A stretch of 64,000 nt of DNA from Corynebacterium tuberculostearicum (GCF_016127015.1 NZ_CP065972.1:62001-126000); one strand, 5' to 3'. Counted from the first letter of the stretch, positions 1 through 8,660 are shown. The notes: a model not told the origin generated them from the sequence alone. Translations and numbers: made by a program.

Positions 1-522
1 AATGATCTGAATCAGGATTCGGCGACTTTCTTGATCAAGCCCGTTGAAGGGTTCGTCGAGAAGCACCAGCTCCGGGGCCGAAACCAACGCGCGCGCGATG
101 AGCACGCGCTGGCGTTGCCCACCCGAGAGCTGGCCAAACCGCGTCTCGGCGAGGTGCTCCATCCCCACTTGTCGCAGGGCATTGAGTACGCAGTCGCGGT
201 AGCTACGCATGCTCGTGCACCTGTGCCACCAGCTCACTGAGGGCAAAAGGCCCATTTCCACGACCTTGTAAGCCGTGACGGGAAAGCTCAGGTCGGAGTC
301 TTGGTACTGCGGGACGTATCCGAGCGAGGCGTCGATGGTGGCCATGCCGCGCAAGGCAGCCAGGCCAGTGATTGCCTTGAGCAGGGTAGATTTGCCCGCG
401 CCGTTGGAACCTAGGAGCGCCACGGCCTCGCCCGCGCGGATCTCAAGGTCAACGTCGGTGAGGATATCCCGGGCGCCATAGCCGCAGGTGGCATTGTGCA
501 GAGTGACTAATGGGGAAGACAT
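1..522 (-). CDS. Metal ABC transporter ATP-binding protein (partial, 3' end outside window)
   Basis: ATPase of a zinc/manganese-type ABC importer. Translation of the minus strand from ATG at 522 is open for 174 codons to the window edge, so the C-terminus is missing. Visible motifs: Walker A GSNGAGKST (residues 38-46), Q-loop near YVPQYQDSD (69-77), signature LSGGQ (132-136), Walker B LVLLDEP (152-158). It begins 6 bases after the stop of the metal-binding lipoprotein gene, so the two are one operon, and the permease should follow beyond the edge. The metal (Zn or Mn) cannot be decided from the ATPase. The family assignment is firm. Confidence 0.9.
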   Translation of the reverse strand, partial: MSSPLVTLHNATCGYGARDILTDVDLEIRAGEAVALLGSNGAGKSTLLKAITGLAALRGMATIDASLGYVPQYQDSDLSFPVTAYKVVEMGLLPSVSWWHRCTSMRSYRDCVLNALRQVGMEHLAETRFGQLSGGQRQRVLIARALVSAPELVLLDEPFNGLDQESRRILIQII

Positions 523-528
523 AAAGAG

Positions 529-1695
529 CTACTTTCGCTTGGCGAAGTCGAATTCCTGCAGCGATTCTGGCAACGGTTGCTGCTTGGAGTCCCAGGCGCT
601 GACCAGGGTGTTGATGTTGTGGACGATGGATCCGATGTAGGTCTCGCCCTCACTGCCTGGCACACCTAGCGAGTCGCCGTACAAAGCGTCGTCGGATGTA
701 ACCGCCTTGACGCCTGCGGCGCGGGCGATGGCCTCGATGGACTTCGAGTTGTTGGAATTCTCCGCAAAGATGGCCTTGGCGCCGGACTCGCGGACCTTCT
801 TTACCTGCTCATCGATGTGGCTCGAGGTGGCGTCCTGCTGGTGGTTGAAGTCAGACAGTGCGGAGCCGATGAATTTCACGCCATACTCGTTAGAGAAGTA
901 GCCGAAGGCGTCGTGGGAAGAGAAGAGCACGCGGTCTTGCTCAGGAACTGCGGACATGGAATCGCTGGCCCACTTGTCGAGGTCCTCCAACTGGTCGGTG
1001 TACTTCTTGCCGGCGGCGGTGAAGGCGTCCTTGGCCTGCGGGGAGGCCTGGGACAACGTGTTGACGATGTTGTCGACCTGAATCTTGGCCTGCTTCGGGG
1101 AGGTCCACACGTGCGGGTCGTACTTGAATTCTGGGGCCTCGCCGTCCTCCCCCGGGAAAGGCCACGGGCGCGGGCTCACGTGCTCGATGCCCTCGTCGAT
1201 GGTGTACTTGCCGTTGCCATCGCCCATACCTTCGCTCTTGACGCCCGAGGTCACGGCCATGACGCCGTGGAAGCCGGAGGAGTCCACGGCTTGGTCGAGG
1301 AAGTGCTCGAGGTCGACTCCGTTGACGAACATGTAGTCGGCCTGGGAGAGCGCCTGCATCTGCTGTGGGGTCATCTCGTGCTCGTGGGCGCTGGCGTTGG
1401 GGGCGAGCAAACAGGTGAGGTCGAGGGTCACTGGGCCCTCGCCGGAGGTGGTCTCTGCACCTTGGGAGTCGACCTTGTGGAGCTTGACGCCGCCGGCGGC
1501 TATCTGGGTGAGGTAGTCGCAGATCTGGGTAGTCGTGGCCACGGCCTTGACGGTGTCGCCGTCCTTCGGCTTTGCAGCGTCGATGGATTCCTTCGAGGCG
1601 CTGCAAGCGGCGAGGCTGGCGCCGAGTGCGAGGGCGCAGGTGCCTGCGAGAATGCGCTGTAGGGGCCGGCGTGGGGTGCTGTGATTTGAGTTCAT
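529..1695 (-). CDS. Metal ABC transporter substrate-binding lipoprotein (ZnuA/MntA/TroA family)
   Basis: Cell-surface metal-binding lipoprotein of 388 residues that would deliver Zn or Mn to the adjacent ABC importer. A signal peptide ends in the lipobox LAAC (residues 28-31). Likely metal ligands of the cluster A-I family are visible: the HEHEMT loop (about 104-106), DPHVW (about 194), SSHDAF (about 261) and the acidic AEN/DD region (about 312-340). The ATG at 1695 was chosen over a TTG 13 codons upstream because AAAGGAAG lies just before it and the signal peptide then has normal length. A set of TTGAAC/GTTCAA dyads upstream suggests control by a metal-responsive repressor (inference). Confidence 0.9.
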   Translation of the reverse strand: MNSNHSTPRRPLQRILAGTCALALGASLAACSASKESIDAAKPKDGDTVKAVATTTQICDYLTQIAAGGVKLHKVDSQGAETTSGEGPVTLDLTCLLAPNASAHEHEMTPQQMQALSQADYMFVNGVDLEHFLDQAVDSSGFHGVMAVTSGVKSEGMGDGNGKYTIDEGIEHVSPRPWPFPGEDGEAPEFKYDPHVWTSPKQAKIQVDNIVNTLSQASPQAKDAFTAAGKKYTDQLEDLDKWASDSMSAVPEQDRVLFSSHDAFGYFSNEYGVKFIGSALSDFNHQQDATSSHIDEQVKKVRESGAKAIFAENSNNSKSIEAIARAAGVKAVTSDDALYGDSLGVPGSEGETYIGSIVHNINTLVSAWDSKQQPLPESLQEFDFAKRK

Positions 1696-1746
1696 AATGA
1701 ACTTCCTTTGTATTAGGAGAAGTGAACTCAACAAACACTAGCACCC

Positions 1747-1774
1747 TTGAACTAGATTGTTCAACGTAATGAAC
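1747..1774 (-). promoter_or_regulatory. Overlapping dyads upstream of the metal ABC operon
   Basis: TTGAACTAGATTGTTCAA (1747-1764) is a perfect 6-bp inverted repeat with a 6-bp spacer. GTTCAACGTAATGAAC (1759-1774) is a second, overlapping 5-bp dyad. Read on the minus strand, the first half-site TTGAAC (1764-1759) can serve as a -35 with TAGTGT (1740-1735) as -10, spacer 18, so a bound regulator would block the promoter. A weak TTAGGT-N3-CCTA element resembling a DtxR-type site begins at 1775. The regulator identity is inference. Confidence 0.5.
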
Positions 1775-1806
1775 TTAGGTGGTCCTATCTCTTCCTTAAG
1801 CTGCCA

Positions 1807-1849
1807 AAATTTAAAAATGCCTCTCACTTCAATGAGTGAAGTGAGAGGC
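1807..1849 (-). terminator. Rho-independent terminator of the shortened DoxX gene
   Basis: A perfect 13-bp stem (1819-1831 with 1837-1849, 5-nt loop) is followed on the minus strand by a run beginning ATTTTTAAATTTT. It lies 15 bases after the stop of the upstream minus-strand gene and separates it from the metal ABC operon. Confidence 0.85.
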
Positions 1850-1864
1850 TAGGAAGCGGTGGCC

Positions 1865-2053
1865 TTATTTGGCTACTTTTGCCTTTTTGCTGAAGGGGAG
1901 CTGATCCAGGGAGCGTATGCCGGGGCCGGCGGCGAGCATCAGGCCCGCGACGGCGACGGTCCATTCGGAGAACTTTTGCCAGCCCTGGGCGATGAGAATT
2001 ACGCCCAGGGCGACGCGTGCTGCGAGCATGACGAATGAGTTGCAGAGTTTCAT
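1865..2053 (-). pseudogene. DoxX-family membrane protein with a probable internal deletion
   Basis: The frame is intact but only 62 residues long. Its start (MLAARVALGVILIAQGWQKF) looks like the first helix of DoxX proteins. It then runs straight into VAVAGLMLAAGPG..SLDQL, which resembles the last helix and tail of the same family. The two middle helices of the usual four-helix, roughly 130-residue protein are absent, which suggests an in-frame internal deletion. A GTG start at 2062 is also possible. It has its own terminator and may still be expressed. Whether it is a decayed gene or a genuine short form is open. Full-length DoxX proteins sit in membranes and are linked to redox stress in some bacteria. 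Confidence 0.6.
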
Positions 2054-2144
2054 GTTCGACACTTTAAGTATTAACTATGGGCATGTCCACAATTGCTTGA
2101 GATGTCTCACTCCGGTCCGAGGGCGTCCCACGCCATTTACTCCG

Positions 2145-2294
2145 CTACATGTATGGATTGCGCGGGGTGTCCTCCTGATCGAAGGGACGCTCCCCGCTGT
2201 CCTGCGCATCCTTGATACGCTTGAGCATCCACACTCGCGAGACGATGACGCCCGCCAGTGCAAGTGTGGCCAAGCCGATGGCGAAAATCCACAT
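2145..2294 (-). CDS. Small single-pass membrane protein downstream of menB
   Basis: A 49-residue protein starting at ATG 2294. The N-terminal hydrophobic helix (about residues 2-20, MWIFAIGLATLALAGVIV) is followed by a basic stretch (RVWMLKRIK) and a charged tail ending RNPYM, which predicts a single membrane span with the tail in the cytoplasm. AGGAG lies 8 bases before the ATG and the gene starts 15 bases after the menB stop, so it is probably co-transcribed and translated. No family is recognised. A role alongside menaquinone synthesis is only suggested by position. Confidence 0.7.
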   Translation of the reverse strand: MWIFAIGLATLALAGVIVSRVWMLKRIKDAQDSGERPFDQEDTPRNPYM

Positions 2295-2309
2295 CGTGCT
2301 AACTCCTGG

Positions 2310-3278
2310 CTAGTAGTAATACGGGAACTGCTCCCACTGCGGGTCGCGCTTTTCGAGGAATGCTTCTTTGCCCTCGACGGCCTCGTCGGTCATGTACGCC
2401 AGGCGGGTCGCCTCGCCGGCGAAGACCTGCTGGCCCATGAGGCCGTCATCGGTCAGGTTGAAAGCGAACTTCAGCATGCGCTGGGCTGTTGGGGACTTGC
2501 CGTTGATTTCGCGGCCCATCTGGATTGCGGCGTCTTCCAAGTCGGCGTGATCGACAACCTCATTGACCGCGCCCATCTCATACATCCGCTGGGCATCATA
2601 GGTGCGACCCAAGAAGAAGATCTCGCGGGCGAATTTCTGGCCCACCATCTTAGCTAGGTAGGCCGAACCATAGCCGGCATCGAAGGAACCCACGTCCGCG
2701 TCCGTCTGCTTGAAGCGCGCCTCCTGGCGGGAGGCGACCGTCATATCGCAGACCACGTGCAGCGAGTGTCCGCCGCCGGCCGCCCAACCATTGACCACGG
2801 CGATAACCACCTTGGGCATGGTGCGGATAAGGCGTTGGACCTCGAGGATATGTAGGCGGCCGCCCTCCACCTTCTCGCGGGCAGTGTCCACGGTGGATTC
2901 ATCCGCGGTGGCGTCATCGTGGGCGTGCTCGGTGGCGTAGCGGTATCCGGAGCGGCCGCGAATGCGCTGGTCGCCGCCGGAACAAAACGCCCAGCCGCCG
3001 TCCTTTTCGGACGGTCCATTGCCGGTGAGCAAGATCGTGCCCACATCCGGCGTGCGGCGGGCGTGGTCGAGGGCGCGGTAGAGCTCGTCTACGGTATGCG
3101 GGCGAAACGCATTGCGCACCTCCGGGCGGTCAAAGGCAATGCGCACGATGCCGTTCTTGCGGCCCTCGCCGTTGAGCCGGTGATAGGTGATATCCGTCAG
3201 GTCCTCAAAACCTTCTACGGTATGCCACAATTCCGGCCGGAACGGATTATCGGTGCTGTACTTTCTCTGCTCGCTCAT
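2310..3278 (-). CDS. menB: 1,4-dihydroxy-2-naphthoyl-CoA synthase MenB
   Basis: Crotonase-fold enzyme of menaquinone synthesis that closes the second ring of o-succinylbenzoyl-CoA. The 322-residue product has the crotonase core: FDRPEVRNAF, the oxyanion-hole region FCSGGDQRIRG, GWAAGGGHSLHVV, and the MenB-typical SFDAGYGSAYLAKMVG. It ends in the hallmark QWEQFPYYY. An upstream extension of the frame was rejected in favour of the ATG at 3278, which gives the usual MSEQ..NPFRPELW N-terminus. Pathway partners menC and menD lie nearby but on the other strand. Confidence 0.95.
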   Translation of the reverse strand: MSEQRKYSTDNPFRPELWHTVEGFEDLTDITYHRLNGEGRKNGIVRIAFDRPEVRNAFRPHTVDELYRALDHARRTPDVGTILLTGNGPSEKDGGWAFCSGGDQRIRGRSGYRYATEHAHDDATADESTVDTAREKVEGGRLHILEVQRLIRTMPKVVIAVVNGWAAGGGHSLHVVCDMTVASRQEARFKQTDADVGSFDAGYGSAYLAKMVGQKFAREIFFLGRTYDAQRMYEMGAVNEVVDHADLEDAAIQMGREINGKSPTAQRMLKFAFNLTDDGLMGQQVFAGEATRLAYMTDEAVEGKEAFLEKRDPQWEQFPYYY

Positions 3279-3571
3279 AAAGGCCAGCTTAGTGGCAAAA
3301 GAAGAATAGTCCCCATTCCCAACCCTCACCCACACACGCTGCCCAGCAGGCCGGTAATAATCAATACGCGATACTGCGAGGTTGTTGCCCCGCACAATAC
3401 CCGTGTACGCCATACCAGCGCGGTACTCTATGCCATGGGGAGACTCGAACTCCCCGCCCCTTAAAGCGCTAAAGGGGGCCTGTGTCCCAGGATTTTCCCC
3501 TCCAGGGTGGGGGCCTGCTCGCTGCAGGTGTGTGGGCTACCATCGCGCGCTTTGAGCAGCGCGCGATATGA

Positions 3572-4033
3572 CTATCCGTTTTTCAGTTCGGTATTCCAGT
3601 TCAGCTGCTGGATGCGGGTATCCAGCTCACGGTACTGCTTAGACAAATCATCGACGCGCTTGCGCAGCTCCGCCACCGGGATGGTAGAGACAAACTTGAT
3701 CTCGGTGCGGGAATAGCGATCCGAGCGCGTGCCCGCCCGCTGCGCTAGGTCGTGGTAGATGCGGCGCTTGCGCAAGAGGCCGTCGCGAAGCGCGAGGGCT
3801 TCCATCAAGTTCCTCTTCTCATCAAAGGCGGTGGCGATATTCGTCGCATTGATGGCCTGCACCAGCTCATCGATGCGCCCGGCCACGCCGTCGAGCTCAC
3901 GCAGCAGCTCCTGCGGATCCTCATCCGGGGTATCGCCCTCCTGCACGCGGGCCACGGTGAGCAGCCGCTCGTGCAGGCTATTGAGGCGCTCCTGTGCCTG
4001 GGCGCGCTCCGCTAATGCCTCAGCTAGCAGCAT
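3572..4033 (-). CDS. DIP1984 family protein
   Basis: A 153-residue, strongly helical, charged protein of the DIP1984 family, named after a C. diphtheriae gene and sometimes labelled septicolysin-like. The sequence is dominated by predicted coiled coil (LAERAQAQERLNSLHERLL, then LRELDGVAGRIDELVQAI, and a C-terminal LRKRVDDLSKQYRELDTRI). The start at 4033 has a good AGGAGG site and is chosen over an upstream in-frame ATG. The gene is divergent from menC with about 75 bases between the starts. The biochemical function is unknown, and family membership rests on recognition of the overall pattern. Confidence 0.8.
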   Translation of the reverse strand: MLLAEALAERAQAQERLNSLHERLLTVARVQEGDTPDEDPQELLRELDGVAGRIDELVQAINATNIATAFDEKRNLMEALALRDGLLRKRRIYHDLAQRAGTRSDRYSRTEIKFVSTIPVAELRKRVDDLSKQYRELDTRIQQLNWNTELKNG

Positions 4034-4108
4034 AATTCCTCCTTTATCGGTATAGGTTCTCAAAATAGCGCAGAGCGGGGGAGAGGTCAATGGCCGGCGG
4101 GCGCTACC

Positions 4109-5134
4109 ATGAAGACCATGCATATCGATGACGTTCTCGACCGCGCCCACGTAGTCTCCCTCCCGCTTGCCGTGCGTTTCCGCGGCATCACCACGAGGGA
4201 GGCCCTGCTCATCGAGGGCCCGGCCGGCTGGGGCGAGTTCGCGCCCTTCCTAGAGTATGGCCCGGCCGAGTCCGCCGCCTGGCTGCGCGCCGGGCTCGAG
4301 GCCGCCTACGAGGGCTTCCCGGAGCCGGTGCGCGATTCCATCGAGGTCAACGCCACCATCCCAGCCGTACCCGCCAGCGAAGTCCCGGCCGTGGTGGAGC
4401 GCTACCCCGGCTGCCGCACCTTCAAAATCAAGGTGGCGGAGAAGGGGCACACGCTTGCCGACGACGCCGCTCGCGTCCGCGCCGTCCGCGACGCCGTCAC
4501 CCAACGCGGCGATATCCCCATCCTTCGCGTGGATGCCAACGGCGGCTGGACCGTCGATGAGGCGGTCGAGGCCGCGCAGATGATGATGCCGCTGGACTAT
4601 ATGGAGCAGCCGTGCGCCACCACCGAGGAGCTCGCCCAGGTCCGCGGCCGCCTTATGCGCGCCGGCCTCTTTGTACGCGTTGCCGCCGATGAATCCATTC
4701 GTAAGGTTGCGGACCCTTATCGCGTGGCCGAATTGCAGGCCGCGGATGTCGCCGTGGTCAAGCCCGCCCCGCTTGGCGGCGTGCGCCGCGTCCTCGAGGT
4801 GGCCCAGCACCTGCGCCAGCGCCATATGGATATCACGGTGGCCTCCGCGCTGGATACCTCCATTGGCATCAATATGGGCTTGGCGGCCGTCGCCGCCCTC
4901 CCGCGCATCTACGACGACGAGGACATCGACGTCACCCCGGCCGCCGCCGGCCTTGCCACCGGCTCCCTTTTTGAAGAGGACGTCACCGCCCCGCGCCCGC
5001 TTATCGATGGCCACCTTCCCGCCGATATCCTCGCCCCCGACCCAGACCGCCTCGCCGCACTCGCCGCCCCCGCCGACCGCCGCGACTGGTGGTTCGACCG
5101 CCTTCGCGCCTGTTGGCCGCACCTGTCTGACTAG
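4109..5134 (+). CDS. menC: o-Succinylbenzoate synthase MenC
   Basis: Enolase-superfamily enzyme that dehydrates SHCHC to o-succinylbenzoate in menaquinone synthesis. The 341 residues carry the expected barrel motifs: KIK (about 106-108, catalytic lysine), VDANGGW (metal Asp about 142), MEQP (metal Glu about 166), ADES (Asp/Glu about 194-195) and VVKPAPLGG (second catalytic Lys about 218). This pattern and length match the actinobacterial OSBS group. A second in-frame ATG three codons downstream could also be the start. It converges with the nuclease-like gene ending at 5138, leaving 3 bases between them. Confidence 0.93.
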   Translation: MKTMHIDDVLDRAHVVSLPLAVRFRGITTREALLIEGPAGWGEFAPFLEYGPAESAAWLRAGLEAAYEGFPEPVRDSIEVNATIPAVPASEVPAVVERYPGCRTFKIKVAEKGHTLADDAARVRAVRDAVTQRGDIPILRVDANGGWTVDEAVEAAQMMMPLDYMEQPCATTEELAQVRGRLMRAGLFVRVAADESIRKVADPYRVAELQAADVAVVKPAPLGGVRRVLEVAQHLRQRHMDITVASALDTSIGINMGLAAVAALPRIYDDEDIDVTPAAAGLATGSLFEEDVTAPRPLIDGHLPADILAPDPDRLAALAAPADRRDWWFDRLRACWPHLSD

Positions 5135-5137
5135 GCC

Positions 5138-6049
5138 CTAGAGCAAGCTTTGGTGAAACCGCCATGCCGGAGTCACCAACGCCCGCCGCACCTTTTGCGG
5201 ACTGCTCTTTAGCCCGCGCACGCTGCGCCGATGCGCCACCGTTTCCTGCACCGTCTCCACCACTAGTTTGAGGTGGTAGTCGGTGCACTCATCCGTAAAC
5301 TTCAGCGGCGCCCATCCGTGCTGCACCGCGTGATTGGTCTTCCACGTCCCGATGAGGAATTCCCGGTGATTATTCTCCGGCGCGTGATAATAAAGCGAGT
5401 CCAAGTCCACCACCGTCGTCCCCGCTTCGAAGCCTAAATCCCAGGTATACGGCCCAAGCCGGAAATTTGGCACCGGCTTGAGCCCCACCCGCCGCATCTC
5501 GTGGTACATCCGCTGCTCCCATTTCGACGCCGTCCCCACCGGCGCCTGCTCCGCCAACTCGCGCACCGCGTCCCTTTTCTTACTGATCACCAGCTCTAAA
5601 TCGGCCGCGAACCTCCCCCTTCCGTTGAGCCCGCGATACGCCTGCGCCAGCGCTTCTTTCAGCAGCCACTCGCTGCAGCGCTCGAAGCTCAATGCATCTG
5701 CTACCGCCTGTGCCGGCAACGCCATCCTTACACCCTTTATCCGATTCGCCGGCACCGGCCGCGACCTCACCGTATACACCACATCATCCGCTCGAATCCG
5801 GCAGTTTTTATCCACCCGGATCACCGCCGGCAGCCGCACCTCGCATAAGCCATAGGCCGCGAGCGCCGCCGTCCCCGAAAACACCGCATCCGGATAAAGT
5901 TGCGCCACCGCGGCTACTTTATCTTTCGCGCTCGCCTCTGCAGCGATATAACAGTTGCGCCGCAAGCGCAAAAGTGTTCCCCCACTAATCCTGCTGCGGA
6001 TTTGATAGTCAGTAAGGCCTAAATCTAGTAATTCATTTCTCGTCCACAT
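5138..6049 (-). CDS. AbiEi-type winged-helix / DUF559-like nuclease-fold protein
   Basis: A 303-residue protein of unknown function. The N-terminus (LGLTDYQIRSRISGGTLLRL..YIA) resembles the winged-helix domain of AbiEi-type antitoxins and related regulators. The C-terminal part (residues about 200-260: YTWDLGFEAGTTVVDLDS..YYHAPENNHRE) resembles the compact restriction-endonuclease-like fold of DUF559/Vsr proteins, with a D..D-type acidic pattern. Many such chromosomal genes occur alone in actinobacteria without a toxin partner, as here. Its start lies next to the palindrome at 6095-6170. Confidence in the gene is high; the domain assignment is moderate. Confidence 0.75.
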   Translation of the reverse strand: MWTRNELLDLGLTDYQIRSRISGGTLLRLRRNCYIAAEASAKDKVAAVAQLYPDAVFSGTAALAAYGLCEVRLPAVIRVDKNCRIRADDVVYTVRSRPVPANRIKGVRMALPAQAVADALSFERCSEWLLKEALAQAYRGLNGRGRFAADLELVISKKRDAVRELAEQAPVGTASKWEQRMYHEMRRVGLKPVPNFRLGPYTWDLGFEAGTTVVDLDSLYYHAPENNHREFLIGTWKTNHAVQHGWAPLKFTDECTDYHLKLVVETVQETVAHRRSVRGLKSSPQKVRRALVTPAWRFHQSLL

Positions 6050-6094
6050 GACTCATTGGACTGGAAATCTTCCGGAAAGGTTCCACCTTCCTAG

Positions 6095-6170
6095 TTTCAA
6101 CGATTTCGTCCATCTAGAACACCTAAACCGTCGACGGTTTTCGCCATATGGGTGGACGAAATCGTTGAAA
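6095..6170. repeat. Large coaxial palindrome between two divergent genes
   Basis: TTTCAACGATTTCGTCCA (6095-6112) and its exact complement TGGACGAAATCGTTGAAA (6153-6170) form 18-bp arms. Between them AAACCGTCGACGGTTT (6125-6140) is a perfect 16-bp palindrome on exactly the same axis (between 6132 and 6133). The 12-bp stretches separating arm and core match poorly. Outside the arms a gapped match continues (GGTTCCACC at 6079-6087 and GGTGAACC at 6174-6181). The element occupies the gap between the divergent nuclease-like and UvrA-like genes. It could be a small palindromic mobile element, a replication or partition target, or a regulator site. Confidence 0.85.
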
Positions 6171-6257
6171 GCCGGTGAACCGCTAGAGAGAACCGTTAAA
6201 AAACTGCTGTCAGGCTTGAGACTGCCCAACCTGCCACCTGTGAGTACGCTGGAAGGC

Positions 6258-8660
6258 ATGTCTACTATCAAGGTCCGCGATGCTCACCTGCACAATCTGC
6301 GCAATGTCGACGTCGATATGCCCCGCGGCAAGCTCGTCGCGGTCACAGGTGTGTCTGGTTCGGGCAAATCTTCGCTGGCGTTCGGTACGATTCACGGCGA
6401 AGGCCAACGCCGCTACCTTGAATCGGTAGCACCCTTCGCACGCCGCCTCATTAGCTCGGCCGTCGACCCACAGGTCAGCCAGGTAGAGGGCCTACCGCCG
6501 ACGGTCGCACTGCAGCAATCGACCTCCGGCGGCGGAGCGCGCTCTACGGTGGGCACGGTGTCCGCGCTCTCCAATAGCGTGCGCCTGCTTTATTCGCGCG
6601 CCGGGGATAACCCGGAGGGCCTATACTCCGATTCCTTCTCGCCCAATACCCCGGAGGGAATGTGTCCGCAGTGCCACGGCACGGGCGTGGTTCACGAGCC
6701 GACCGAGGACTCCATGGTCCCGGATCCCACCCTCTCTATCGAGGAAGGCGCCATCCAAGCATGGCCCGGCGCCTGGGCCGGCAAGAACTTCCACGACATT
6801 TTGATGAACTTGGGCTATGACCTGGATTCGCCCTGGCAAGAGCTGCCGCAAGAAGACCGCGACTGGATCCTCTTCACGGAAGAGCGCCCCGTAGTCACGG
6901 TCAAGCCCTTGCGCGGAAAAGATCAGATTCAGCGCAACTATGAGGGCACGTGGCGCTCGGTGGCCAGCTACCTCAATAAGACGCTTGCGGAGACCCAATC
7001 GGATACCCTGCGCAAGCGCACCCTGTCCTATATGGAATCGCGCGAGTGCGAGACTTGTGGCGGCCGCCGCCTCAACCCGGCCGCGCTGAAGGTCACCTAT
7101 GCGGGCATGCCGATTGATGAGCTGGGCGCGCTGCCGCTGGATAGGGTGCATGAGGTGCTCAGCAAGCAGAACCCGGAGGAGAATTCGGCCGAGGATTTGC
7201 TCCTGCGGCAGATTCTGCCGGCGTTGACCTCGGCGCTGGAGCTCGGCTTGGCGCACCTCAGCCTGGATCGGCCGACGCAGAGCCTGTCCGGCGGCGAGAT
7301 GCAGCGCATCCGGTTGGCGGCGCAGCTGCGCTCCGGCCTCTTCGGCGTGGCCTATGTGCTCGACGAGCCCTCGGCCGGCCTGCACCCCGATGAGCGCGAC
7401 GCGGTCATGGATATGTGTCGCCGTTTCATCGCGGCCGGCAACTCCGTGCTCTTGGTGGAGCATGACATGGATTTGGTCGCGCAAGCGGATTGGCTCGTTG
7501 ACGTCGGCCCGCTGGCCGGCGAGCGCGGCGGCAACGTGGTCTATTCGGGCCCGGTCGAAGACTATGACGCGGACACCCCTACCGCCAATGCGCTGGCTCA
7601 CCGCACGCTCACGCTTGCCGACGACCCCCGCACCCCCTCCTCCCACCTCGCCCTCCGCGGCATCAACGCACGCAGCATCGACAACCTGGATGTGGACTTT
7701 GGCTTGGGCCAATTCACGGCGGTCGCCGGTGTCTCCGGCTCGGGCAAGTCCACCCTGGTCAGCACGGTGCTCGCCGGCCTACTGCGCCAATCCGCTACGG
7801 CCGTTTCCGATGAGGAAGAGACCGAGGAGAAGGGCTGGTCCGCGGAGAGCACGGAGGGCTTTGACCGAGTAAAGCGCGTCGTGCAGATTACCCAGAAGCC
7901 CATTGGCCGCACCCCGCGTTCCACGCTGGCAACCTATACCGGGCTTTTCGATAACGTTCGCAAGCTCTTCGCCTCCACCGATGAGGCCAAGCAGCGCAAA
8001 TGGACGGTCTCGCGCTTTTCCTACAACGTAAAACAAGGCCAGTGCCCCACCTGTGGCGGCGCGGGCAAGATCGAGGTGGAGCTGGTCTTCTTGCCGGGCT
8101 CGTACACCACATGTCCAGAATGCGGTGGTGCCCGCTTCAATGACGAGACCTTGGAAGTGACCTGGCAGGGCCGCACCATCGCGGACGTCTTGGAACTGAC
8201 CGTGGACGAGGCCGCAGAGGTCTTTGCCGAGGAAGAAAAGATTTACCGTGCCATCGCCACGTTGCAGGCCGTCGGCCTGGGCTACCTCCGCTTGGGCCAG
8301 GGCGCGCCGGAGCTGTCCGGCGGCGAGGCTCAGCGCATCAAGCTGGCCACGGAGCTGCAGCGCTCCCGCAACTCGCGTCGCGGCCACACGGTCTATCTGC
8401 TGGACGAGCCCACCACGGGCCTGCACCCAGCCGATATCGACCTGCTCAATACCGAGCTACACAAGCTGGCGGATGCGGGGCATACGGTAATCGTCGTCGA
8501 GCATGATCTTTCGGTCATGGCGAATGCGGACCGCATCATTGAGATGGGCCCGGGCGCTGGCGAAGACGGCGGCCGCATCATCGCGGATGCCACCCCGGCG
8601 CAGGTTGCCGCAGAGGATACCGCCACGGGCCGCGCCTTGAGTGCACGCCGAGCGCATTAA
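6258..8660 (+). CDS. UvrA-like ABC ATPase (UvrA2-type excinuclease paralogue)
   Basis: An 800-residue DNA-binding tandem ABC ATPase related to excinuclease subunit UvrA but shorter than the usual 940-970 residues. It has two nucleotide-binding halves (Walker [11 protein letters not shown] near residue 31 and [10 protein letters not shown] later), two ABC signatures ([15 protein letters not shown] and [15 protein letters not shown]), two Walker [21 protein letters not shown] segments, and CX2C zinc elements ([32 protein letters not shown]). The missing length fits UvrA2/DrrC proteins lacking the UvrB-binding domain, so it more likely acts in resistance to DNA-damaging drugs than in core excision repair. 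The ATG at 6258 is chosen because homology begins there; the frame extends upstream through the palindrome. Confidence 0.9.
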   Translation: MSTIKVRDAHLHNLRNVDVDMPRGKLVAVTGVSGSGKSSLAFGTIHGEGQRRYLESVAPFARRLISSAVDPQVSQVEGLPPTVALQQSTSGGGARSTVGTVSALSNSVRLLYSRAGDNPEGLYSDSFSPNTPEGMCPQCHGTGVVHEPTEDSMVPDPTLSIEEGAIQAWPGAWAGKNFHDILMNLGYDLDSPWQELPQEDRDWILFTEERPVVTVKPLRGKDQIQRNYEGTWRSVASYLNKTLAETQSDTLRKRTLSYMESRECETCGGRRLNPAALKVTYAGMPIDELGALPLDRVHEVLSKQNPEENSAEDLLLRQILPALTSALELGLAHLSLDRPTQSLSGGEMQRIRLAAQLRSGLFGVAYVLDEPSAGLHPDERDAVMDMCRRFIAAGNSVLLVEHDMDLVAQADWLVDVGPLAGERGGNVVYSGPVEDYDADTPTANALAHRTLTLADDPRTPSSHLALRGINARSIDNLDVDFGLGQFTAVAGVSGSGKSTLVSTVLAGLLRQSATAVSDEEETEEKGWSAESTEGFDRVKRVVQITQKPIGRTPRSTLATYTGLFDNVRKLFASTDEAKQRKWTVSRFSYNVKQGQCPTCGGAGKIEVELVFLPGSYTTCPECGGARFNDETLEVTWQGRTIADVLELTVDEAAEVFAEEEKIYRAIATLQAVGLGYLRLGQGAPELSGGEAQRIKLATELQRSRNSRRGHTVYLLDEPTTGLHPADIDLLNTELHKLADAGHTVIVVEHDLSVMANADRIIEMGPGAGEDGGRIIADATPAQVAAEDTATGRALSARRAH

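Noticed and set aside
3430..3520. tRNA-like T-arm (GGGAG-TTCGAGT-CTCCC on the minus strand) between menB and the DIP1984 gene
   Set aside because: No matching acceptor stem, D-arm or anticodon arm can be built around it. It is at most a tRNA fragment; the nearby GCCCCTT/AAGGGGGC stem suggests terminator-like hairpins instead.
6048..6257. 70-codon N-terminal extension of the UvrA-like gene
   Set aside because: It is translated palindrome and spacer. UvrA homology starts at 6258, and the mirror frame on the other strand gives a similar peptide, showing it is symmetry and not coding.
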